Origin: Chloroflexota bacterium
GTDB lineage: Bacteria > Chloroflexota > Anaerolineae > Aggregatilineales > Phototrophicaceae
Reading direction: 5' to 3'
DNA length: 35,975 nt
Assembly (NCBI GenBank): GCA_026706445.1
Contig: JAPOYT010000207.1
Location: 1 to 35,975, forward strand
In this document: piece by piece, positions 17,816-25,537 of the stretch
How positions within the stretch are numbered: the stretch's first letter is position 1
How the letters are laid out: every line of letters begins with the position of its first letter
Position numbers and translations under genes: made by a program
Notes under the pieces: generated by a model
The model's input: only the letters and a program-made list of their open reading frames with translations
Database searches by the model: none
Told to the model about the DNA's origin: nothing

Positions 17816-17854
17816 CGAAACTCGCCTACGCATTAGGCAGAATGGGACACAGAC

Positions 17855-18010
17855 ATGCCACAAGGTAACCCCTCTTACGGCAAAGGGTATTACGATGGGC
17901 AGCAGGATGCGAAGGGTGGGAGGATTGCTGGCTGTATAAAGAGCTTGCTGATGCTAATAGGCGCAATAGTGGTGATATTCGTTTGCCTGGCAATTACAGG
18001 CGTGGGCTAA
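17855..18010 (+). CDS. Small membrane protein, 51 residues, unknown
   Basis: ATG 17855 opens a 51-residue frame. The polar, glycine-rich N-terminal half contains GKGYYDGQQDAKGG. A single hydrophobic segment from about residue 29 to 48 (SLLMLIGAIVVIFVCLAITG) follows, with cysteines at 27 and 44. The arrangement looks like a genuine one-pass membrane peptide, not a chance ORF. However, no clear ribosome-binding site precedes it and no family is recognised. It occupies the gap between a binding protein and its permeases, an unusual place for a gene. An accessory role to the transporter is possible, as is an unrelated insertion. Confidence 0.5.
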   Translation: MPQGNPSYGKGYYDGQQDAKGGRIAGCIKSLLMLIGAIVVIFVCLAITGVG

Positions 18011-18031
18011 TGAGTGACAACTTCAGTGAGC

Positions 18032-18062
18032 TGTAGGGGCTTGCCTTGGCAAGCCCATTACA
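18032..18062. repeat. Short REP-like hairpin element
   Basis: TGTAGGGGCTTGCC is followed by GGCAAGCCCATTACA, so the ends and core are complementary apart from a few bases. The opening TGTAGGGG matches the element at 25-97, suggesting the same dispersed family in a shorter form. Confidence 0.5.
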
Positions 18063-18098
18063 TCACATGCCTCACTCGTAGCTGCACGGGAAGCTAAA

Positions 18099-18245
18099 TT
18101 GAAAAACAAGAACGAAATCATAAAACGGAAGAACGAAATCATTCACGAAGCTGGGTATGAAGACGGTGTGGAAGCCGGCTACCGCCACGGATTGGTTTCG
18201 ATGGGTATGCGACGGGCTGAACCGCAACGAGCAAACTCCGCCTGA
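18099..18245 (+). CDS. Small ORF translationally coupled to the permease gene, unknown
   Basis: Read from TTG 18099, this frame encodes 48 residues. GGGAAG lies five bases upstream as a possible ribosome-binding site. The product has a basic start containing two copies of KNEII seven residues apart, then GYEDGVEAGYRHG. Its TGA overlaps the ATG of the permease gene (TGATG, 18243-18247), a classic coupling arrangement. At DNA level the sequence AAGAACGAAATCAT is repeated at 18108 and 18129. The base composition is more A-rich than the neighbours. It may be a leader peptide setting permease translation, or a small protein. Non-coding chance cannot be excluded. Confidence 0.4.
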   Translation: MKNKNEIIKRKNEIIHEAGYEDGVEAGYRHGLVSMGMRRAEPQRANSA

Positions 18246-19147
18246 TGAAGCTGACCCTCGCAAAGAAAAAAGTAGTCTGGGCATATATTTTCTTGGCGAT
18301 ACCGATCGTCTTCTTCGCTTACATCCGCGTGTATCCGGCGCTCTTCGCCTTCCAAATGAGCCTGCATGATTACAACCCGCTGGCGGCTGAGCAGCCCTTT
18401 GTTGGCTTTGAAAACTACGAAAGACTGTTTGACCAACTGGGAAAGAGAAAGTCCCAAACCAAATCCGCATTTCAGAATACGATCAATTACGTCCTGCTTG
18501 GCGTGCCCATTCAACTCTGTTTGGCGCTGGCGATCTCGCTGATGCTCAACGAAATCCGCTTCATGAGCACGCTGTATCGCGTCATGTTTTTCCTGCCGTT
18601 TGTTACGTCTACCATCGCTATCGCCTGGGTCTTTCGTATGCTGTATCAGCCGCGCTTCGGGCTGTTTAATGTCATCTTGCAGCTGGTTTCACTGCCACAG
18701 CAGCCATTTCTGCGGAGCACGCAACAGGCGCTGCCGTCGGTCTTGGCGCTCGTCATTTGGCAGGGCATGGGCTTCGCCATCATCATATTTCTGGCGGGCT
18801 TGAAACAGATTCCGCGCACCTATTACGAAGCGGCCGAAGTCGATGGCGCCAGCCGCTGGCACACCTTTCGTTACATTACTTTTCCCCTGCTGAATCCGAG
18901 CCTCGTCTACTTGCTCGTTTTGCAGACGATTTCTTTCCTGCGCATGTTCGCGCCAGTAATAGCGATGACCGAACAGGGGCGAGGCGGACCCTTGGACTCG
19001 ACGGTAACGGTTGTGCTGCAAACCTATCGCGAGGCATTTCAGAGTTTCAATATGGGCTACGCGTCATCGCTGACCGTGGTGCTCTTCGCGCTGATACTTG
19101 GCGTAACAATCATTCAACTATCGGTCACATCGCGGCGAATCAACTGA
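18245..19147 (+). CDS. ABC transporter permease, sugar type (MalF/UgpA-like)
   Basis: This 300-residue inner-membrane protein has six predicted hydrophobic helices and the cytoplasmic EAA loop (YYEAAEVDGASRWHTFRYIT) that docks to the ATPase. It forms a heterodimeric channel with the next permease and is fed by the binding protein encoded at 16462-17766. Its ATG overlaps the stop of a tiny upstream ORF. The sequence opens with a lysine-rich cytoplasmic tail (MKLTLAKKK). No ATP-binding subunit lies nearby, so a shared MsmK/UgpC-type ATPase encoded elsewhere is expected, as is usual for this class. Confidence 0.92.
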   Translation: MKLTLAKKKVVWAYIFLAIPIVFFAYIRVYPALFAFQMSLHDYNPLAAEQPFVGFENYERLFDQLGKRKSQTKSAFQNTINYVLLGVPIQLCLALAISLMLNEIRFMSTLYRVMFFLPFVTSTIAIAWVFRMLYQPRFGLFNVILQLVSLPQQPFLRSTQQALPSVLALVIWQGMGFAIIIFLAGLKQIPRTYYEAAEVDGASRWHTFRYITFPLLNPSLVYLLVLQTISFLRMFAPVIAMTEQGRGGPLDSTVTVVLQTYREAFQSFNMGYASSLTVVLFALILGVTIIQLSVTSRRIN

Positions 19148-19154
19148 GGTTGGC

Positions 19155-20051
19155 ATGGCGCAATCAATCACGCCCTCGAACATCTTCAAAGACCAGGGAC
19201 GAGTCACCACGGTCGGCAGAGCCAGCGACGACTGGAAATACAAGTTCTTCTCGTACCTGCTGCTGACGATGATCGCCTTCACGATGATTGTGCCCTTTAT
19301 GTGGATGATCTCGACTTCGTTCAAGCCGGAGAAAGAGATCCTGCGGCGAAACGTCTTTCCAGTCGAGCCGACGCTGGACAATTACAGCGACGTCATCAAC
19401 AAGACCGACCTGCCTCTCTGGTACAAGAACTCCTTCATCGTGGCGGTGATGAGCACCGTCAGCGTGGCCTTCTTTGATTCGCTGGCCGGTTTCGTCTTCG
19501 CCAAATACAACTTTCCCGGCAAGCGCCCGATTTTCATCATCTTCTTGACCTCATTGATGGTGCCAACCGAGATGCTGCTCATCCCCTGGTTCATCATGTC
19601 GTCGAATCCGCCGATTGGCGCCACCTGGGTCGATACTTATTGGGGCATCGCCTTTCCCGGTGTGATCACGGCATCCGGCATTTTTCTCATGCGGCAATTC
19701 ATGCAGGGGGTGCCCGATGAATTGCTGGACGCCGGGCGCATTGACGGCGTAAGCGAATTCGGACTGTATTGGCGCGTCGCCGTGCCTTTGAGCCTGCCGG
19801 CGATTGGCGCGCTCTGCATCTTCAATTTCCTCGGCAATTGGAACGCCTTCATCTGGCCGCTGATCGCCACCACTCGGAGCGAGATGTTTACGCTGCCCGT
19901 CGGCATACAGCAATTCTCATCCGAAGCCGATACGCCCTGGAACCTGATCATGACCGGCGCCTCGCTTTCCGTCGTGCCCTTATTGATTGTGGTCATCATC
20001 TTTCAGCGCTACATAATCGAAGGGATCGCGTTGACAGGCCTCAAGGGTTAG
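19155..20051 (+). CDS. ABC transporter permease, sugar type (MalG/UgpE-like)
   Basis: This is the second half of the sugar channel, 298 residues. An N-terminal cytoplasmic tail of about 30 residues is followed by six helices. The EAA motif is LLDAGRIDGVSEFGLYWRVA near residue 195. The conserved PFMWMISTSFKPEKEI segment after the first helix is typical of this subfamily. GAGG six bases before ATG is the ribosome-binding site, and only seven bases separate it from the first permease gene. The stop TAG is immediately followed by the GTG/ATG start region of the lyase-like gene, so the three are co-translated. Confidence 0.93.
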   Translation: MAQSITPSNIFKDQGRVTTVGRASDDWKYKFFSYLLLTMIAFTMIVPFMWMISTSFKPEKEILRRNVFPVEPTLDNYSDVINKTDLPLWYKNSFIVAVMSTVSVAFFDSLAGFVFAKYNFPGKRPIFIIFLTSLMVPTEMLLIPWFIMSSNPPIGATWVDTYWGIAFPGVITASGIFLMRQFMQGVPDELLDAGRIDGVSEFGLYWRVAVPLSLPAIGALCIFNFLGNWNAFIWPLIATTRSEMFTLPVGIQQFSSEADTPWNLIMTGASLSVVPLLIVVIIFQRYIIEGIALTGLKG

Positions 20052-20054
20052 GTG

Positions 20055-21545
20055 ATGTCGCGTAACGACTCGGTTTTCCCCCACCCGCTCTACGGCAAAA
20101 CCGTTCTGCAGCCCTACTACGAAGACGCCAAGGTCCACTTTTTTGCGCCGATGCTGGCGGCAAATCGCGCGCATGCGGTCATGCTATGTCGCTGTGACAT
20201 CATCTCGGAAGCAAACGCCGCGGCGCTGCTTGACGCGCTGCAAGGGGTAGAGGAGCTTGGCGCCGATAATCTGACGCTCGGCGCTGGCGTGGAAGACCTT
20301 TTCTTCGCAATTGAGAACCAGCTAATCGAATCAGCGGGCGTATCCCACGGTGGCAACCTGCAGCTGGCGCGCAGCCGCAATGACCTCGGCTATGCGCTGA
20401 CGCGGCTCGCCCTTCGTCCGCTGCTTTTGGCGGCTATCGACGATCTGCTGAAGCTTCGGCTGGTTCTGCTGGAGTTCGCGCGAAGTCATCTGCAAACGCT
20501 GATGCCCGGCTATACTCATACACAGCCGGCTCAGCCGACAACGATGGCGCATTATGTCGCCGGCGTTCTGGCCGGCTTGGGGCGTGATTTTGCCCGTCTC
20601 CGCTTCGCCTATAAGACAAACAATCTGAGCCCGTTGGGCGCGGCGGCGCTTACCGGAACCGCATTCCCTATCGATCGCCATCTCAGCGCGCGTCTGCTTG
20701 GCTTCGACGAGATACAACTAAGTACATACGACAGCATCGGCGCGTCCGACAATCTCACCGATGTCGCTGGCGCGCTATCCACCTTGGGTGTCAACTTGTC
20801 CCGCTTCACGCATGACATGCTATTCTGGGCGACGCAGGAAAGCGGCGCGATACGCATTCATGACAGTTTCATCCAGATCAGTTCAATCATGCCGCAGAAG
20901 CGAAATCCGGTTGTACTTGAGCACCTGCGCGCGCGAATCAGCCGCATGCTGGCGCAGGCGCAGGGCGTCATCATTCAGTGCCATAACATTCCCTTTGGCG
21001 ACACACAAGACATTGAAGACGAGATAATTCCACCGCTTTTGGGGTCGCTGGAGACCGCAAGAGAGATCCTGCAGCTTTATGCCGCTGTGATCGAAACGCT
21101 TGAAGTCCAGGTTGAGCATTTGCGCGCGCGGGCGATTACGGGATTCACGACCGTGACCGAATTGGCGGATACGCTGGTACGGGAATGCGATCTGCCTTTC
21201 CGGCAGGCGCACAGTGTTGTTTCGGCGCTTGTGAGTTATGCGCAAAAGGCAAACCTGCAACCGAATGAGCTCACGGCCGATATGCTGCGGCGGGTTGCGT
21301 CGGACCAAGTCGGCATTGAGATCACGCTAAGCGACGAGGCTTTCAGACATGCGCTGGATCCGCGGGCATTCATCGAAAGCCGTTCGCTGCCCGGCGGCGC
21401 CGCGCCAAGCGCTACGGCGAAGGTTCTGCAATTTCAGGACGAATGCCTAGCGGAAGATCGGCGCTGGCTGGCGCTCGCGCGCGCGTCGCTGGCTGCAGCA
21501 GAAGGTGAATTGCAGGCTGCGGTCAACGATCTACGCATTAAGTAG
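20055..21545 (+). CDS. Argininosuccinate lyase-like enzyme (fumarase/aspartase superfamily)
   Basis: Superfamily members eliminate fumarate from N-substituted aspartates. This 496-residue protein has the three signature regions: ARSRND (105-110), PGYTHTQPAQP with H155, and ISSIMPQKRNP with catalytic S276/S277. True ArgH usually reads TGSSxMPQKKNPD, whereas here it is QISSIMPQKRNPVVLEH. That variant resembles the ethylenediamine-disuccinate-lyase type of ArgH homologue. The gene is not with arginine genes; it is the last gene of a sugar-type ABC operon. An enzyme acting on an imported N-succinyl or amino-acid-sugar compound is plausible. An ordinary ArgH remains possible. A GTG at 20052 could also serve as start. 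Confidence 0.8.
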   Translation: MSRNDSVFPHPLYGKTVLQPYYEDAKVHFFAPMLAANRAHAVMLCRCDIISEANAAALLDALQGVEELGADNLTLGAGVEDLFFAIENQLIESAGVSHGGNLQLARSRNDLGYALTRLALRPLLLAAIDDLLKLRLVLLEFARSHLQTLMPGYTHTQPAQPTTMAHYVAGVLAGLGRDFARLRFAYKTNNLSPLGAAALTGTAFPIDRHLSARLLGFDEIQLSTYDSIGASDNLTDVAGALSTLGVNLSRFTHDMLFWATQESGAIRIHDSFIQISSIMPQKRNPVVLEHLRARISRMLAQAQGVIIQCHNIPFGDTQDIEDEIIPPLLGSLETAREILQLYAAVIETLEVQVEHLRARAITGFTTVTELADTLVRECDLPFRQAHSVVSALVSYAQKANLQPNELTADMLRRVASDQVGIEITLSDEAFRHALDPRAFIESRSLPGGAAPSATAKVLQFQDECLAEDRRWLALARASLAAAEGELQAAVNDLRIK

Positions 21546-21594
21546 ACGGCGCAATTGGCGGCAGACTGATTCTGATGAGCTTCAAGCGCGCCGG

Positions 21595-22278
21595 TCAGTC
21601 CGAATCAACCACGGCTGGCGCCGGGTCGGGATCGTCAATATCCGAACGTCCTTCCAGCGTCATCAAATAGGCGACGATATCAAATATCTCCAGTTCACTG
21701 TAAATCTCCGCCCAATTCTGCGGCATGAGCTCGGGATCGAAACCCTCGACCGTGTAGGCTTTGGAATCGACGATGGACTGGTAAATGTACTCGGCGGCGG
21801 TCATGCCGTCGACGCGGGTCAGGGCGCGATCCTTGATATTCAGGAGACCTGGTCCGAGGTTTTCCTTTTCGCTGTCCGAAAGATGGCAGTTGGAGCAGGA
21901 ATAATTTGCGGCATCTTGAAATGTGCCGAAGAGCATGGCGCCGTTCATGGGGTCGCGCACCGCTACCAGACGATCAATCGGCGACAGGACCGGCGCCTCC
22001 GTCGGTTCGACGGTGAGTGTTGGACTTAGTTCGGGCCTGGGCGTCTCGGTTGGCAGCGGCTTTGGCGTTTGCGTAGGGGGCAAGGGGGTCTGCGTCGGCG
22101 CTGTTGTGCCCGTCGCCTCATCTTCTGAACCGATGACCGCCTCTGAAGTCGCCGGCGCCGCCTGCATGACCGGTGAAACCATTGTTCCGCAACCAGCCAA
22201 TGCGAAGACTGCGAGGATAAAGCTTGCGCCGCACAGGATTCGAGTGCCTGTCCGCATTTGCGACCGCCAATTGATCAT
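21595..22278 (-). CDS. Lipoprotein cytochrome c with Pro/Thr-rich linker
   Basis: The start is placed at ATG 22278, where GGGAAGG lies six bases upstream. A TTG at 22323 would add 15 residues. The 227-residue protein has a lipoprotein signal ending LAGC (C30). A Pro/Thr/Glu-rich flexible linker covers about 60-95, and a small cytochrome c domain follows. Heme is bound covalently at CSNCH (C128-H132), with M185 in LMPQNW as the likely second axial ligand. It is anchored outside the membrane and should shuttle electrons to an oxidase or accept them from a dehydrogenase. It stands alone, convergent with the lyase gene, and no oxidase genes are visible. Confidence 0.87.
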   Translation of the reverse strand: MINWRSQMRTGTRILCGASFILAVFALAGCGTMVSPVMQAAPATSEAVIGSEDEATGTTAPTQTPLPPTQTPKPLPTETPRPELSPTLTVEPTEAPVLSPIDRLVAVRDPMNGAMLFGTFQDAANYSCSNCHLSDSEKENLGPGLLNIKDRALTRVDGMTAAEYIYQSIVDSKAYTVEGFDPELMPQNWAEIYSELEIFDIVAYLMTLEGRSDIDDPDPAPAVVDSD

Positions 22279-22574
22279 GTTCGCCTTCCCGTTCCGCTTT
22301 GAGAATTCCGTCACAAATGACAACTCCTGCGCATTATCGCAAATCGCCTGCCGATATTGTAGGGCTAGCAGGCGGAGGATTGGCGCCTGGGCGACGCTCT
22401 TTCAGGTCTCCAAGTGAAGATGCGAGCCACGGCAAGCATTTTCCGATAGCTGATGCGGATGTTCTGAGTTCATACGGTGCTTTAGGTAAGACTAGCGTAT
22501 TGTGTTAGACTGAATTGAATGAATGGCTATGTACAATGAAATAGAATGTCGCAAATGAAAGGATGGTGCGTCAG

Positions 22575-24365
22575 ATGAAGAAATTTATAGCGCTTATGTT
22601 GCTGTTGTCCCTTGGTATTGTCCTGCCCTTGAGCGCGCAGGACGCGGATGTAGCGCCAGGTCCCGGCTTGGGCGGCATGATCATCGACGGCAGCACAGCG
22701 GGGGATCCAGCCACTTTCAATCCGCTCATCGGCAGCGACACCGCATCCAGCGCCGTTTACGGTCTGCTGTATCCGGCGATCATCGGGGTCAGCCCATTTA
22801 CCGGCCTGGAAGAACCCAATGTGGCGGGCGCGATGGCATCCGGCTGGGAATATGATGAGAGCGGAACCGTTCTGACGGTGTATCTGCGGGAAGACATCGC
22901 CTGGAACGACGGCACGCCGATCACCTCAGCCGACTACATGTGGTCGGTGGAAGCCACACGCAGCGGCCAGATTGACAGTCCGCGCGCGGGGATATTCGAG
23001 ACGATGGCTGACGGCACGCCGGCCGGCGGCAAGATCGTTAGCATTGAAGCGCCCGATGACTATACAGTAGTCGTGACCTTTAACGAAGCGGACTGCATCT
23101 CTTTCAGCGATGTGAATGATGTGACGCCGGTGCCAGCTCACGTTTTCTCCGAACTGTACGGCGACGACTACGCGGCCATGATGGACGAACCGCGGCGCAT
23201 TCCCACGGTATCCTTCGGTCCCTTTAAGGATGTGGAATTCTCCGCGGGAGAGCGCATCAGCCTGCTGGCGGATCAGGCTTATCCCGATTCGCTTCTGGGT
23301 TTCATCAGTCCGGCAGAATCGGTGACATTGCAAGTGGCCGATGAGAATGTGGCAACGGAACGCTTCATCGGCGGCGAATTCAGCATTCTGGGTGTACCGG
23401 CGACACGGCAGGAAGAGTTCCGCACCGATCCGGATTTGCTGGATTATCCGCGCTACGAGTTCACCGGCAACGGCTTCACATTCTTCGGCATGAACCACGC
23501 CAATCCCGAAAATCCGCAGCCTGGCTTCGATGAAGAGGGCAATCTCGTGCCACAAGAGCCGCATCCGGTCTTGGGCGATGTGCTGGTGCGTCAGGCCATT
23601 TCCCACGCGGTGGACATGGACGCGCTGATCGAAGGCATCCGCGATGGCAATGGCTTCAAGGTGGCGACCCACACGATCCCGACGTCCTGGGTTTACAACC
23701 CCGAGCTTCAATACGAGTACAACCCGCATCTGGCGATGGAGAAGCTGACGCAAGCTGGCTGGATAGACCACGACGATGATCCGGATACAGCGAGGATCTG
23801 CGACGACTGTTTGTTCGCGCGCGAGGTGAGCGCCGATTACAACGGCAGCCCATTGACGCTCGACTTGCACGTGCCAGCCGGTTCCGATATCGGCGAGCAG
23901 ATGGGGCTATTCTTCCAGGCGGAAATGAACAAGGTCGGCTTCGACGCTATCTTTGAAGCAATCGACTGGGGCAGCGCCTTCTTGCCCGAGCTCGTCGGTC
24001 AAACATTCGACATGAATATGTTGGGCTGGAGTCTTGGTTTGCCGGTCGATCCGGATATATCGGCATTCTATTATCCGGAAGTGGATGTGCCGGGGTCGGG
24101 CTTCAACTTCGGTTCGTATTACAGCGCCGAGTTGATCGAGTTGAATGACCAAGCGCGAGTCGTGCCGGGCTGCGACACCGAAACGCGCGCGGCGCTATAC
24201 GAGCGAGTGCAGGAAATCCTCTTCAACGACATGCCCTACTTCTACATGTACGTCTCGGAGTCGATGACGGCGGTCTTGCCCGGAACCCGGAATTGGAACC
24301 CCACGCCCTTCTCGCGCACTTACTCGCAAGACGCCTGGGTATCGCCGGCTGTGACCACTCCCTAA
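22575..24365 (+). CDS. ABC transporter peptide/nickel-type substrate-binding protein
   Basis: ATG 22575 is preferred because GGATGGTG sits at ribosome-binding distance, whereas ATG 22563 has only AAAGG one base away. The 596-residue protein has a signal peptide (KKFIALMLLLSLGIVLPLSAQD) and the family-5 solute-binding fold. Typical segments are STAGDPATFNPL, LTVYLREDIAWNDGTPITSADY and VLVRQAISHAVDMDAL. It binds an oligopeptide or another bulky solute for the two following permeases. It has no lipobox cysteine. A hairpin follows its stop. The upstream 240-base gap contains TACAAT (22532-22537) but no convincing -35. Confidence 0.92.
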   Translation: MKKFIALMLLLSLGIVLPLSAQDADVAPGPGLGGMIIDGSTAGDPATFNPLIGSDTASSAVYGLLYPAIIGVSPFTGLEEPNVAGAMASGWEYDESGTVLTVYLREDIAWNDGTPITSADYMWSVEATRSGQIDSPRAGIFETMADGTPAGGKIVSIEAPDDYTVVVTFNEADCISFSDVNDVTPVPAHVFSELYGDDYAAMMDEPRRIPTVSFGPFKDVEFSAGERISLLADQAYPDSLLGFISPAESVTLQVADENVATERFIGGEFSILGVPATRQEEFRTDPDLLDYPRYEFTGNGFTFFGMNHANPENPQPGFDEEGNLVPQEPHPVLGDVLVRQAISHAVDMDALIEGIRDGNGFKVATHTIPTSWVYNPELQYEYNPHLAMEKLTQAGWIDHDDDPDTARICDDCLFAREVSADYNGSPLTLDLHVPAGSDIGEQMGLFFQAEMNKVGFDAIFEAIDWGSAFLPELVGQTFDMNMLGWSLGLPVDPDISAFYYPEVDVPGSGFNFGSYYSAELIELNDQARVVPGCDTETRAALYERVQEILFNDMPYFYMYVSESMTAVLPGTRNWNPTPFSRTYSQDAWVSPAVTTP

Positions 24366-24382
24366 AGCCAAACGAAAGCGAT

Positions 24383-24412
24383 GCTGTCGGAGACTTTTTG
24401 CTCTCCGGCAGC
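24383..24412 (+). other. Intercistronic stem-loop between binding protein and permease
   Basis: GCTGTCGGAGA (24383-24393) pairs with TCTCCGGCAGC (24402-24412) with one G-U pair and an 8-base loop. It lies 17 bases after the binding-protein stop. Such intercistronic hairpins protect the upstream message and lower permease expression. Its position also argues against a permease start at 24381. Confidence 0.6.
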
Positions 24413-24446
24413 CGCTTATTTCATCGAAGCGGGCGATGCCACAGGC

Positions 24447-25523
24447 ATGAACAAATACATCATCCGCCGCTTGCTGCAAGCGATCCCGACCCTCTTCGGA
24501 ATCACTATCATCGTCTATGCCATCATACTCTTGGCGCCGGGCAATCCGGTGACGATATTGGCTTTCGACCCGACGATTCGCCAAGACGAACGCGAGCGCC
24601 TGGCGCGATCGCTGGGCGTTAACGACCCATTCTACCTGCAGTATCTGCGCTGGCTTATCGGCGACGACTGGATGCGCGTCGACAGCAATTACGATGGCCG
24701 CATAGACGAGCGCGATGCTTGGGGCGATAATTACGGCATCCTGCGTGGCGACTTTGGCGCATCATTCAAGTTCCGCGGCTCGAATCCGCTGCATCTCATC
24801 GGCGAACGGCTGGGCGCCACCATCGAACTGAACCTGGCGGTGCTGCTCTTTGGTTTGACGAACGGCATCTTGATTGGCGTGCTGGCGGCCGTGTATCGCG
24901 GACGCGCCTTTGATCGCTTCACGCGCGTCTTCGCTGTCATTGGAGATTCGGTACCGGCATTCTGGCTGGGCTTGCTGGCGATCGTCACATTCGGGATAAT
25001 CCTGCCCCGCTTCCTGCAAGATTACGGCATTGGCCAGGGTCGCCCCCTTCTGCCGATGGGCGGACGTTGCCCGCCAATCCGTGGCGGCTGCCCGCCAATC
25101 TTCGAGCGCTTGCACTTTATGTTGCTGCCAACCTTGGTCAGCTCCTTTGGGTTGATCGCCGTTTGGTCGCGCTTGGTGCGCGCATCCATGCTGGAGACGC
25201 TCAGCAGCGACTTCATCCAGACGGCCCGGTCCAAGGGCTTGACGAATCGCCAAGTGTGGTTTCGCCACGCCCTGCGCAACGCCATCATCCCCTTCGCCGT
25301 CTTCCTCGCGCCAACATTCTTGGGCTTGATCGGCGGCTCTGTCATTATTGAGCGTGTCTTCACCTGGCCCGGCGTGGGTTTGCTGACCTTTGACGCCTTG
25401 GTCAGCCGCGACCATCCTATGATCATGGCTTCGGTTCTGATCGGGTCTTTTCTTGGCTTGATGAGCTGGATACTCTCCGACATCTTGCTTGCCCTGTTGG
25501 ACCCGCGCGTCCGCTTTTCGTAA
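24447..25523 (+). CDS. ABC transporter permease, DppB/OppB-like, with EF-hand-like loop
   Basis: Reading from ATG 24447 gives 358 residues that begin MNKYIIRRLLQAIPTLFGIT, the normal start for this family. An in-frame ATG at 24381 would place a hairpin inside the coding region. The protein has six helices. Its EAA motif lies in the region DFIQTARSKGLTNRQVWFRH. In the first external loop it carries DSNYDGRIDERD (residues 79-90), which matches a calcium-binding EF-hand/dockerin loop at every key position. A later loop has a short repeat of GG-x-CPPI. It forms a heterodimer with the next permease, and no ATPase genes are present here. Confidence 0.9.
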   Translation: MNKYIIRRLLQAIPTLFGITIIVYAIILLAPGNPVTILAFDPTIRQDERERLARSLGVNDPFYLQYLRWLIGDDWMRVDSNYDGRIDERDAWGDNYGILRGDFGASFKFRGSNPLHLIGERLGATIELNLAVLLFGLTNGILIGVLAAVYRGRAFDRFTRVFAVIGDSVPAFWLGLLAIVTFGIILPRFLQDYGIGQGRPLLPMGGRCPPIRGGCPPIFERLHFMLLPTLVSSFGLIAVWSRLVRASMLETLSSDFIQTARSKGLTNRQVWFRHALRNAIIPFAVFLAPTFLGLIGGSVIIERVFTWPGVGLLTFDALVSRDHPMIMASVLIGSFLGLMSWILSDILLALLDPRVRFS

Positions 25524-25537
25524 ACGAAAGCAGCCAC

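Noticed and set aside
22317..22508. Sixty-three-codon plus-strand frame between the cytochrome c and the peptide-binding protein
   Set aside because: No ribosome-binding site, no recognisable motif, and odd composition; a chance frame in a GC-rich intergenic region is more likely.
22926..23870. Long minus-strand open frame (314 codons) opposite the peptide-binding protein
   Set aside because: It mirrors a clearly conserved gene on the other strand, has no recognisable domain, and is rich in residues produced by antisense reading of GC-rich codons.
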